Below, piece by piece: positions 25,291 to 33,625 of a DNA stretch of 42,565 bases. The position numbers and the translations under genes are program-made. The notes under the pieces are model-generated. The model was not told the origin of the DNA and searched no databases. It saw only the letters and a program-made list of their open reading frames with translations. How positions within the stretch are numbered: the first letter of the stretch is position 1; every line of letters begins with the position of its first letter. This stretch comes from Phycisphaerae bacterium (lineage in GTDB: Bacteria; Planctomycetota; Phycisphaerae; Tepidisphaerales; Tepidisphaeraceae), in assembly GCA_026004655.1 (NCBI GenBank), contig BPJO01000024.1, positions 1 to 42,565 of the forward strand, written 5' to 3'.

Positions 25291-27401
25291 TCACCCGTTT
25301 AACGATACCAGACCGACAGCCTCGACCGCCACTTCTGGTACGATTTCATTGTAACCAAGTACAGCGATTTGTGGGATAGCATTTTCAACCATTCTTCTTA
25401 AACCAGAGCGAATTTGCGGGGAACAGACCACGACCGGGCTTCGACCCATCTGCGTTAGCTCCCCGACTTTCTCTGCGATGCGTCGGGTCAGGGCCTGCTG
25501 GGTCTGTGGGGGCATGGTCGTGCCACCCTTTTCGCGGTCGGTATGTCCGATCAATAAATCTTCGACCGCCGGGTCAAGGGTGACGCACCAGAGTTTATCC
25601 TGTTCGTCCACGTATTGTTTGCAGATGGTCCGTGCCAAGGCATTACGACAATATTCGGTCAGTACTTCCAGATCTTTGGTGCGTGCCGACCAGTCTCCGA
25701 GGGTTTCGACAATCGTTTCAAGGTCGCGAACGGGGACGCGTTCTCGCAGGAGATTCTGGAGGACACGTTGAAGCTCGCCGGGCTTGATCTGCGTGGGAAT
25801 CACTTCCTCGACCAAGGCCGGGGCCCGTTGTTTGAGATTCTCGATCAAATTCTTGACTTCCTGTCTGGTCAAAAGTTCATGGGCATGGCGACGAATGATC
25901 TCGGTCAGATGGGTCGCTAGGACGCTGCTGGCTTCGACGACGGTATAGTTCATCTGCTCGGCCTGAGTTCGTTGGGACTCGGTGATCCAGTAGGCGGGCA
26001 ACCCGAATGCCGGTTCGGTCGTCGCCTCAGCGGCCGGGATCGGACCGGACGTAGCACTGTTGTCGATTGCCAAGAATTGTTCGGGGTAAGTCACTCCCAT
26101 CGCGACGGTCTGTCCACGGATCTTGATCGCATAATCATTGACCCCGATCCGCATGTTGTCCCGAATGCGGATCGGAGGAACGATAATGCCTAGTTCGAGG
26201 GCTAGCTGACGACGGATCATGGAAATCCGCGTGAGCAGGTCTCCGCCTTTGGATTCATCGACCAACCGGATCAATCCGTTTCCGACTTCAAGCTCCATTG
26301 CGTCGACTTCGAGCAATTTTTCGACTTTTTCAGGCTCTTTGACGGCCGAGGCGTCAGACTCGGTCTGTTTTTTGAGTTCGACGGCGGCTTGGCGTTTGGC
26401 GGTGCGATTCATCAACAATGCCAACCCCCCGCAGCACCCACCGAGAATCAACAGAGGAACGGCCGGCAACCCAGTCACGCTCAAAAGCGATAGAAACAGG
26501 CACGCGACGATCAGGGCTGCAGGTTTGGCAAACATCTGACCGAGCATTTCATCACCTAGGTCCTTGCGTGAGCTAGTCCGGGTGACGATCAACCCGGCTG
26601 CCAGCGAGGTGATGAACGCAGGGACCTGCGAAACAAGACCATCCCCGATCGTCAAAAGCGTATACAGTCTGGCGGTAGCTGCGATCGGCCAATTGTGTTC
26701 GACCATTCCGACGTACATTCCCCCGAGGATATTTACAAACGTAATGATAACAGCCGCAATCGCATCTCCCCGGACGAACTTGGATGCACCGTCCATGGCG
26801 CCGTAAAAGTCGGCTTCCTGCGCGATAGCTTCTCGACGTTTTCGGGCTTCGGCTTCGTTGATGACACCGGCGTTCAGGTCCCGCGTCGATTGCCATCTGT
26901 TTTCCGGGCATCGCGTCGAGCGTGAATCGGGCTGCGACTTCGGAAATACGAGTCGAACCTTTGGTAATGACGACGAACTGGATCACGAAGATGATCACGA
27001 AAATAATGATCCCGATCGCCAGCTTGTCCCCTGCAACAAAACTGGCAAAGGCGTGAACCATATGCCCGGCAGCAAACTGCGCCTGTTCGGGGGTCGAAGC
27101 CGTATCCCCGGCTGAGAGAATCAGACGAGTTGTCGCGACGTTTAACACCAATCGGAACAACGTCACCGCCAAAAGCAGCGACGGCATGACCGCAAACTCC
27201 AAAGGGGATTTGACGTAGATCGTGGTCACCAACACGATGACCGACACGGTGATGTTCAATACCAGCAAAAAATCAAGCAGCGCCGGTAGGAAGCGGTACC
27301 AGCAACACCAGAAGCAGGACAACGCAGGCCAAGGGAAACATCATCCCGCGTTGATCGCTGATGCGTGAAAACAGAGGAATACCGGTGGTCGTGCTTGCCA
27401 T
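25291..27401 (-). pseudogene. flhA: Flagellar export gate protein FlhA, interrupted by two frameshifts
   Basis: Three frames together encode a full FlhA of about 702 residues. The start is the ATG at 27399-27401: MASTTTGIPLFSRISD, up to VLLVPLP near 27290. The frame then shifts to [15 protein letters not shown] and continues through [14 protein letters not shown] to [10 protein letters not shown] near 26883. It shifts again to [17 protein letters not shown] and [20 protein letters not shown], the longest piece (open from 26796), through the cytoplasmic domain to the stop at 25291. Each break is explained by one extra base, at 27285-27290 and in the CCC at 26880-26882; the total length of 2111 bases fits two insertions. 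FlhA is the type III export gate (eight membrane helices plus a chaperone-docking domain). All family motifs are otherwise intact, so sequencing error is as likely as real decay. Confidence 0.9.
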
Positions 27402-27434
27402 CCGTGGCACCAACGTTACGACAGGTCAATTGAA

Positions 27435-27450
27435 CAGGCATCCATGCCTG
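27435..27450. repeat. Short hairpin upstream of flhA
   Basis: CAGGCA (27435-27440) and TGCCTG (27445-27450) form a 6-bp stem with a four-base loop, extendable by one A-T pair inside. It lies 34 bases before the flhA start on the minus strand, after the hypothetical gene, and may sit in the flhA leader. No T-run follows. Confidence 0.35.
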
Positions 27451-27528
27451 AAGACATCGTATCGGGTCTTGTCTCCCGTGCAATAGAATTTATTTGCCTA
27501 TTTACATTTGCAGAAACAAACGTCCTGC

Positions 27529-27942
27529 TCACGATACTCGACCGGATCTTCGTGACGTGAAACAGGTCGACCGAGCACCGATTCGACCGATTTTTAGCAT
27601 CCAGATTATGACCGATTCTGAGAACTCGGACGGGACCCCGAGGCATCGCTCAAGGGTTTGGTGGTAAAGATATTCGGGAGGTTCAGGAAACGGGGTCTTT
27701 TCGGCTGCTTGTCGGAGTAGGTGATGAATTGGCATTAAATCGGGAGGCAACTCGGCAAACTCAGAATTCGGTTCCTGCATAGACGCACCATTCGAAAGGT
27801 AGATGGAAAACGAGTCAGCGGTTTCCCGAGAACTTATCTTTGGATCGTATTGTATTTCCATATCTGATGCGTCGTTTTGACGACGCCTCCGATTAACTGA
27901 TGTGCGAACAGCATGACTCGATCCGAAGTCAGATTTAATCAT
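27529..27942 (-). CDS. Hypothetical protein between ECF sigma factor and flhA (possible anti-sigma-like)
   Basis: A 137-residue soluble protein with no recognised domain. The N-terminus is basic and low in structure; a start at residue 28 (27861) is possible. The middle segment PPDLMPIHHLLRQAAEKTPFPEPPEYLYHQTLERCLG resembles, in composition only, the cytoplasmic leader of some anti-sigma proteins. It is the gene directly after the ECF sigma factor gene, 83 bases away, where a cognate anti-sigma factor is often found, but no zinc-finger or membrane segment is seen. The tail ARSTCFTSRRSGRVS looks less protein-like, so its 3' end may also be shifted. Confidence 0.5.
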   Translation of the reverse strand: MIKSDFGSSHAVRTSVNRRRRQNDASDMEIQYDPKISSRETADSFSIYLSNGASMQEPNSEFAELPPDLMPIHHLLRQAAEKTPFPEPPEYLYHQTLERCLGVPSEFSESVIIWMLKIGRIGARSTCFTSRRSGRVS

Positions 27943-28025
27943 TTTATCTTGAATCCATCAACCCGGATGAGATTTGATCCTAAGAGATACGCGGTCGGTG
28001 TTGCAACTGTTCATTGAGTATACGA

Positions 28026-28635
28026 TCAATCGGTCTGAGAGTTCGAGGATTTCCAGAGATTCGCAAAAGTTTCCACTGCGGTGTGAAGTCGTGACTTGAC
28101 CGTGCCTAATGGGACGTTCAGCACCTCGGCGATCTGTCGGTAAGGCATCTGATGGAAATATGCCAGCAAAATGATTTCGCGCAAGTGCTGTGGCAATCGT
28201 TGGATAGTTTCGTTTATGCGGTGCTGCATTTCTGATTCTTCCAAGTGATTGACCGGGTTTTGTTCGGAGGTTTGCACCAGTCGGGAATCGATGGTTTGTC
28301 CGGTGGTCTGATCAGACGTCTGGAGAGAAAAACGCCTGTTTTCGGACTTTGGAACGAAGGTAATCTCGGGCTTTATTGGCAGCGATCGCAAAAAGCCAAG
28401 GCCTGAACGCACGGCCCGGTTCGAAAGTCCCGGCACTTTGAAAAACCTGTAAAAACGTTTCTTGGAAAACATCATCGGCAGCCATGGGATTGGCCAAAAA
28501 TCGTAATAGAAAATGGTAAAGATCACGCTGATAACGTCTTACGAGCGCGGAAAAAGCTTCTGAATCACCCTTGAGGTGCTCTGACAGAAGTTGCTCGTCT
28601 GAACGAGAATCGATTGGGACCGGGTCTTTGTCCAT
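28026..28635 (-). pseudogene. ECF-type RNA polymerase sigma factor, split by one frameshift
   Basis: The two halves of one ECF sigma factor lie in adjacent frames. The first starts at the ATG at 28635 (MDKDPVPIDSRSDEQLLSEH) and covers region 2, including ALVRRYQRDLYHFLLRFL, DDVFQETFLQVF and FRPWLFAIAANKARDYLRSK, then stops early near 28314. The second frame supplies the linker (FSLQTSDQTTG) and region 4: RLPQHLREIILLAYFHQMPY followed by RQIAEVLNVPLGTVKSRLH. One extra base in the A5 run 28328-28332, or the T4 run 28339-28342, restores a 202-residue protein, and the length of 610 bases fits one insertion. It lies upstream of, and in line with, the hypothetical and flagellar genes, and is divergent from rlmN. 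Confidence 0.85.
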
Positions 28636-28688
28636 AACTTCAGACGACCGATAGGGAAAAAATCGGCCTCTGACGTATGATAGTCCCG

Positions 28689-29801
28689 ATGAGTGACACA
28701 CAGGCGAAGAATTGCCCGGTCGATTTTTTAGGACTTGGTTCGGACCAGTTCGACACCTTGGTCGTCGAATGGGGGATGCCCCGTTTTCGCGCAAAACAAG
28801 TCAGAAACTGGGTTTATGATAAGCTTGTGCTCGATTTTGATCGTATGAGCAACTTATCCAAGCTCGATCGTGAAAAACTGCGCGAACGAATCGATCTTGG
28901 TCAATCCCAAACCCGGGCAGACTTGACCAGCCAGGACGGAACTCAAAAACTCCTTTTGGAATGGCCCGGCGGTGCTCAAGCGGAGACGGTAATGATTCCC
29001 GACGGCGATCGACGGACCGCCTGTGTCTCATCCCAAGTGGGATGTCCGGTCGGATGTCGATTTTGTGCCTCAGGACTGGAAGGCGTCAAGGGAAACCTGA
29101 CAGCGGCTCAGATCGTCGAGCAAGTCATGCAGCTGAATCGACGACTAAGCGCCAAATCGAAAAACCCGTCCGGAAAACCTGAACGAATCAATCACATCGT
29201 TTTCATGGGCATGGGTGAACCTTTGGCGAACTACGCCAATGTCATGCAAGCCGTTCGGGTGCTCCACGATCCCGGCTGCTTGAATATTTCAGCCCGCAAA
29301 ATCACGATCAGCACGGTGGGAGTTCCGGTCCGTATGAAACAACTGGCCGAGGAAGACTTGCCACTCAACCTAGCTATCTCTCTTCACGCCCCTAATGAGG
29401 CATTACGACGTGAACTGATCCCTTGGGCCGAGCATTTCAGCATGGACGAAATCCTCGATGCAGCCCGGTACTATTTTCAGAAAACAGGACGAGAAATCAC
29501 GTTCGAATACATCCTGCTTTCCGGAGTCAATGACCGTCCCGAGCACGCACGACAACTAGCACAGGTGTGTCGAACGGTCCGGGCAAATGTAAACCTACTT
29601 CGGTACAACGAAGTCGAGTCACTTCCCTATGAACGACCGAAAAATGATGCCGTCATACGTTTTCAGGAAACGTTGAGACGCGCGGGGATCAACGCCCATG
29701 TCCGCAAAAGCCGTGGAAGAGATATTTCAGCGGCCTGCGGACAACTGCGTCGTCGAGAGAACCAGAAACTCATCCAACTCAACGCCCCGGCGTCAATCTG
29801 A
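28689..29801 (+). CDS. rlmN: 23S rRNA (adenine2503-C2)/tRNA methyltransferase RlmN
   Basis: A 370-residue radical-SAM methyltransferase from the ATG at 28689 (an in-frame ATG lies at 28677). The Fe-S cluster motif C-x3-C-x2-C is Cys119, Cys123 and Cys126 in GCPVGCRFCASG. The FMGMGEPLANYANV segment is the SAM-binding GEP region, ISTVGV follows, and a C-terminal SAACGQL holds the methyl-carrying cysteine. RlmN methylates C2 of adenine 2503 in 23S rRNA and of A37 in some tRNAs, using a methylated cysteine. The Kdo transferase gene follows after 47 bases on the same strand. Confidence 0.96.
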   Translation: MSDTQAKNCPVDFLGLGSDQFDTLVVEWGMPRFRAKQVRNWVYDKLVLDFDRMSNLSKLDREKLRERIDLGQSQTRADLTSQDGTQKLLLEWPGGAQAETVMIPDGDRRTACVSSQVGCPVGCRFCASGLEGVKGNLTAAQIVEQVMQLNRRLSAKSKNPSGKPERINHIVFMGMGEPLANYANVMQAVRVLHDPGCLNISARKITISTVGVPVRMKQLAEEDLPLNLAISLHAPNEALRRELIPWAEHFSMDEILDAARYYFQKTGREITFEYILLSGVNDRPEHARQLAQVCRTVRANVNLLRYNEVESLPYERPKNDAVIRFQETLRRAGINAHVRKSRGRDISAACGQLRRRENQKLIQLNAPASI

Positions 29802-29848
29802 TATCAAAAACGTCGTGAACAAATAGAGTCAAAGTTTTGTGAGTCCTA

Positions 29849-31165
29849 ATGGCAATCAATTTTTATGACATCGCATACGGTTTTGGGGTTGGTGTTTCCG
29901 CACCGGTCTGGATCATCCGTTCTAAGACACGCAAAAAAGTGCTGGACGCCTTTAGTCTTCGGATGGGGCATGTCGTTTCACGCACCGAGGAACGACCTGC
30001 GGTGATGATCCATGCCGTCAGTGTGGGGGAACTCAATGCCGCTCGAACACTGATTGACGAACTGAAGCTTCGTCATCCGATGTTGCAGCTGATTATCAGC
30101 ACGACTACCGAAACCGGATACGAACGATCCAAAGAGCTTTTCGGGAACCAGCAAGACGTGATCCTGATACGATACCCTCTGGATTTTACCGGCGCCGTTA
30201 CGCGTGTGCTGGATTGCCTCAAACCTTCACTCGTGATCCTGATGGAACTGGAGTTATGGCCCAATTTTATCGCCCAATGCTGGAATAGACACATTCCGGT
30301 GGTCATTGCCAACGGGCGAATCACCTCATCGAGTTTCCGCAACTTAAAAATCGGATCATTCCTGACCCGTAGAATGTTTTCACGTATTTCAGCTATCGGA
30401 GCACAGGAAAAGACCTATGCGGATCGTTTTGTTGCGTTGGGATCAAATCCGGATCGGACCGTCGTCACCGGGACGATGAAGTTCGACTCGGCCCCGACCG
30501 GTTCAGAAGTGATGGGAACTTCGGAATTGATCCGTGATCTGAACCTGCGTCACCCTTTGTGGGTCTGTGGATCGACAGGGCCCGGGGAAGAACAAATCGT
30601 CCTGGAGATTTATCGACAGCTTTTGCCCGATTTTCCCGAACTTCAGTTAGCCATCATTCCCCGAAAACCCGAACGATTCGATGCCGTCGCGGAATTGATT
30701 CGTCAGCAGGGATATGACTGTATCCGACGATCCGATCCTGTTTCATGGAATCCTACTTCGGCGGCTCAACAGCGACCCACGGTCGTCCTGGGAGATACCA
30801 TGGGTGAGTTGCGCAAGTTCTACGCCTCAGCCGACGTGGTGTTCGTCGGTCGTAGCCTGGTCGATCTTGGCGAAAAACAGCACGGCAGCGACATGATCGA
30901 ACCCTGCGCCCTGGGAAAACCGACCATCGTCGGTCCGTTTACCGGCAATTTCGTCGAACCGATGAATGCTTTTCGTTCTGCTGACGCGATCGTTGAAGTT
31001 CGAACTCCCGAAGAACTGAAAGAAGCCATGGTACGTTTGCTCAGAGAACCGGGAGAAATCGGACATCGCGCCAAACACGTGGTCCAACAGCAGCGTGGCG
31101 CGACTCAGCGAACATTGGATCTGATCGAACCCTTGCTTACGGTCTCAACCCACCCCTCTCCGTGA
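29849..31165 (+). CDS. waaA: 3-deoxy-D-manno-octulosonic acid (Kdo) transferase
   Basis: A 438-residue GT30-type Kdo transferase. The N-terminal domain has IHAVSVGELNAARTLI (near 53-68, with the catalytic Glu), LIISTTTETGYERSKELF and LMELELWPNF, all family signatures. The C-terminal half has VCGSTGPGEEQIVL, LAIIPRKPERFD, the VLGDTMGELRKFYASADVVFVGRSLV segment and MIEPCALGKPTIVGP. It moves Kdo from CMP-Kdo to lipid IVA, so this organism probably makes a lipopolysaccharide with inner-core Kdo, supporting a true outer membrane. It ends 26 bases from the convergent nadB stop. Confidence 0.95.
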   Translation: MAINFYDIAYGFGVGVSAPVWIIRSKTRKKVLDAFSLRMGHVVSRTEERPAVMIHAVSVGELNAARTLIDELKLRHPMLQLIISTTTETGYERSKELFGNQQDVILIRYPLDFTGAVTRVLDCLKPSLVILMELELWPNFIAQCWNRHIPVVIANGRITSSSFRNLKIGSFLTRRMFSRISAIGAQEKTYADRFVALGSNPDRTVVTGTMKFDSAPTGSEVMGTSELIRDLNLRHPLWVCGSTGPGEEQIVLEIYRQLLPDFPELQLAIIPRKPERFDAVAELIRQQGYDCIRRSDPVSWNPTSAAQQRPTVVLGDTMGELRKFYASADVVFVGRSLVDLGEKQHGSDMIEPCALGKPTIVGPFTGNFVEPMNAFRSADAIVEVRTPEELKEAMVRLLREPGEIGHRAKHVVQQQRGATQRTLDLIEPLLTVSTHPSP

Positions 31166-31191
31166 CGGAGCGACGAGCTCTCAGAACCTTT

Positions 31192-32877
31192 TCATGCTGA
31201 AACGGGTGGTGTAAGAACGGGTTCGGGAATGGGGGTTTCCATAGGACGTTTCCACTGAAGGTGAAGTCGCCAATGTACGTCATCACGCTGGGGATAATCC
31301 AGACGATGGTGCGCGCCGCGGGATTCGGTACGGGTATAGGCAGCTGCGGTCACGAGAAACGAAACGGTCAGCATGTTCTGCAATTCCCATCCGGCTTGGG
31401 CCAGTTCGGGGTTGCTTGCCGGATTAAACGTTTTATCCATAACGTAACGACACCAGAACGCGATGATTTCACGGGTTTCATTGAGTCGTTCCCCGTCCCG
31501 TTCGATGCCGACGTTACGCCACATGACCGACCGTAGTGAGCTCTTGACGTCGGTGACGTCGAGTTCGGTTTTGCTGGAAGGGGCAATGTTATGCGAAAGG
31601 TTTTGGGGAAATATCACGTGATTCTGACGGGCCTGCAAAGCAGCGTCGGTGCCCGCCCGGCAACCAAAAACCAGACCCTCCAGAAGCGAATTGCTGGCAA
31701 GCCGGTTCGCACCGTGCAGACCCGAGCAACTGGCTTCACCGACGGCATACAACCCCGGCAGGCTGGTACGACCGTAGAGGTCTGCATCAACACCCCCTAT
31801 CATGTAGTGCGTAGCCGGATGGATCGGGATCAAATCCTTCGACGGATCAATATCAAATTGCTGACAAAGCCGGGTTAGTTGGGGGAATCGTTTCTGGAAC
31901 GCTTCACTCTCCAGATGACGAACGTCCAGAAAAACATGCGTATGATGGGTTTTCCGGATCTGCTCGACGATCGCCCGGCTGACAACGTCCCGGGGAGCCA
32001 GTTCCTTATCCGGATGATAATCCCCCATAAACCGATATCCGTTTCGATCCACCAGATAGGCACCATACCCCCGGACGGCTTCAGTGATCAGCGCCCTGGA
32101 AGAACCCGCGACATAGAGGGTTGTCGGATGAAACTGGACCATTTCCATGTCTGCCAGGATAGCGCCGGCACGATAAGCCATTGCTTGCCCGTCGGCGGTG
32201 GCGATCTTGGGATTGGTCGATTCCCGCCACAACTGACCTGACCCCCCCGAAGCCAGGATCGTGCGTCTTGCCCAGATCACGTTGATCTGTCCGTTGATCA
32301 TGGCTAACACTCCGATGCACCTGCCCTCGTGCGTGATCAGGTCGATGGCAAAACTGTGCTCACTGACACGGATGCTGTCATAAGAACGGACTTTATTGAT
32401 TAAGGTTTGCGCTAGTTCCTTTCCGGTCGCATCGCCGTAGGCGTGAAGGATTCGGGCATAGGAATGTCCCCCTTCCAGACCGTACGCGAGGTCGTAGGCG
32501 TTTCCGATCTGTTTGTCGAAGTTTGCGCCCCATCGGATCAGGTCCAGAACGCGTTCCGGTCCTTCTTCGACGACCGTCCGGACGGCTGCTTCATCGCACA
32601 ACCCCACCCCCACTGTTTCGGTATCCCGGATATGCGATTCGACCGAATCCAGAGGTTGAAGTACTGCAGCAATTCCCCCCTGCGCCCACCACGTGTTGGA
32701 CTGTTCGATGGTGTCTTTGGTCAAAAGCAGAACGTCCGCTGACCCTTCCGCGGCTGCGATAGCCGCCCGTAACCCGGCAATGCCCCCTCCGATCACTAAT
32801 ACATCCGTAATCTGTTGGGGAAGCCGGGAAACCTTGAACGGAACCAGATACCGGCGTTGGGTGAGAGATTCAAACAT
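31192..32877 (-). CDS. nadB: L-aspartate oxidase
   Basis: A 561-residue flavoprotein that oxidises L-aspartate to iminoaspartate, the first step of de novo NAD synthesis, with oxygen or fumarate as acceptor. The FAD-binding start is TDVLVIGGGIAGLRAAIAAA near 24-43, followed by QSNTWWAQGGIAAVL (the Asn-Thr-Trp-x-x-GG motif), GLEGGHSYARILHAYGDATG and the HPTTLYVAGSSRALITEAVRGYGA region with catalytic His and Arg. VDLYGRTSLPGLYAVGEASCSGLHGANRLASNSLLEGLVFG is the second FAD motif. The C-terminal helical domain follows. nadA and nadC are not in the window. Confidence 0.96.
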   Translation of the reverse strand: MFESLTQRRYLVPFKVSRLPQQITDVLVIGGGIAGLRAAIAAAEGSADVLLLTKDTIEQSNTWWAQGGIAAVLQPLDSVESHIRDTETVGVGLCDEAAVRTVVEEGPERVLDLIRWGANFDKQIGNAYDLAYGLEGGHSYARILHAYGDATGKELAQTLINKVRSYDSIRVSEHSFAIDLITHEGRCIGVLAMINGQINVIWARRTILASGGSGQLWRESTNPKIATADGQAMAYRAGAILADMEMVQFHPTTLYVAGSSRALITEAVRGYGAYLVDRNGYRFMGDYHPDKELAPRDVVSRAIVEQIRKTHHTHVFLDVRHLESEAFQKRFPQLTRLCQQFDIDPSKDLIPIHPATHYMIGGVDADLYGRTSLPGLYAVGEASCSGLHGANRLASNSLLEGLVFGCRAGTDAALQARQNHVIFPQNLSHNIAPSSKTELDVTDVKSSLRSVMWRNVGIERDGERLNETREIIAFWCRYVMDKTFNPASNPELAQAGWELQNMLTVSFLVTAAAYTRTESRGAHHRLDYPQRDDVHWRLHLQWKRPMETPIPEPVLTPPVSA

Positions 32878-32978
32878 GTCTTAACGACATTCTCCTGCTT
32901 ATTTGCCCGTGTTTGACAAAATCTGCCCCCCTCAAACAGGCCTGATGACAACGCAAGGGCTGACAACGTCCTGTCAGT

Positions 32979-33560
32979 CTAAGCGCTATCACGGGTCACG
33001 ATTTTGTAGTTTTCGCGCTCGCCGATCCCGCGTAATGGGTAATCCTTGCGTAACGGATAGGACCCGAATCCGTTCCAGGTCAAAATACGACGCAAATCCG
33101 GATGACCCGTGAAAATAATCCCAAACATGTCATATACTTCTCGTTCCATCCATTCAGCACCGGGCCACACCCCCGTCACACTCGGGATCATCAATCCGGG
33201 GTCCCCTTTGGTTTGAGCTTCTTCATCGCGAACATCCACCCCGGGCGTGGTTTCACGCTGGGGGTCCAGAAAAACCTTCAACCACAACCGAATCGTCGTC
33301 CGGGTGTTGACTAACCCGTAATTAACGGCAAACCGATGTTCTACACCGGGATAACCCAGATAATCTACCCCATTCAGTTCGGAGAGAAAATCGAACCCGC
33401 ATCGGGGGTCGTCTCTCAGAAAAATTGAGACGGGTACGAGGTTTTCTCGAGAAACCACTAACGTGGTCATGTCCCTGAAATGAGCCGCTTTGAAGCGGAT
33501 CTGAGGAAACGCCTGTTTCAGTGGTTCAAAGGCCGGGTGAGTAATACTTTGGGATACCAT
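32979..33560 (-). CDS. nuoC: NADH-quinone oxidoreductase subunit C
   Basis: A 193-residue NuoC (the 30-kDa subunit), part of the peripheral arm of complex I. The signature is [23 protein letters not shown], in this case [13 protein letters not shown], then [35 protein letters not shown], the diagnostic ERExYDMFGIxFxGHPxLRRIL motif, then [10 protein letters not shown]. It stands alone between nadB and zwf: nuoB and nuoD, its usual neighbours, are absent here. nuoN is 8 kb away. The ribosome site is weak. Confidence 0.95.
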   Translation of the reverse strand: MVSQSITHPAFEPLKQAFPQIRFKAAHFRDMTTLVVSRENLVPVSIFLRDDPRCGFDFLSELNGVDYLGYPGVEHRFAVNYGLVNTRTTIRLWLKVFLDPQRETTPGVDVRDEEAQTKGDPGLMIPSVTGVWPGAEWMEREVYDMFGIIFTGHPDLRRILTWNGFGSYPLRKDYPLRGIGERENYKIVTRDSA

Positions 33561-33602
33561 CGCTTTTGATTCTCATTATAGCCCGGTCGGGGTCAAGGGA
33601 TA

Positions 33603-33625
33603 AGGTTCGATCGGATCCCGAACCT
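33603..33625 (-). terminator. Hairpin after zwf
   Basis: AGGTTCG (33603-33609) and CGAACCT (33619-33625) form a 7-bp stem with a nine-base loop, touching the zwf stop codon. On the minus strand only a weak T-rich stretch follows, so it may be a poor terminator or only a 3' stability element. Confidence 0.4.
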
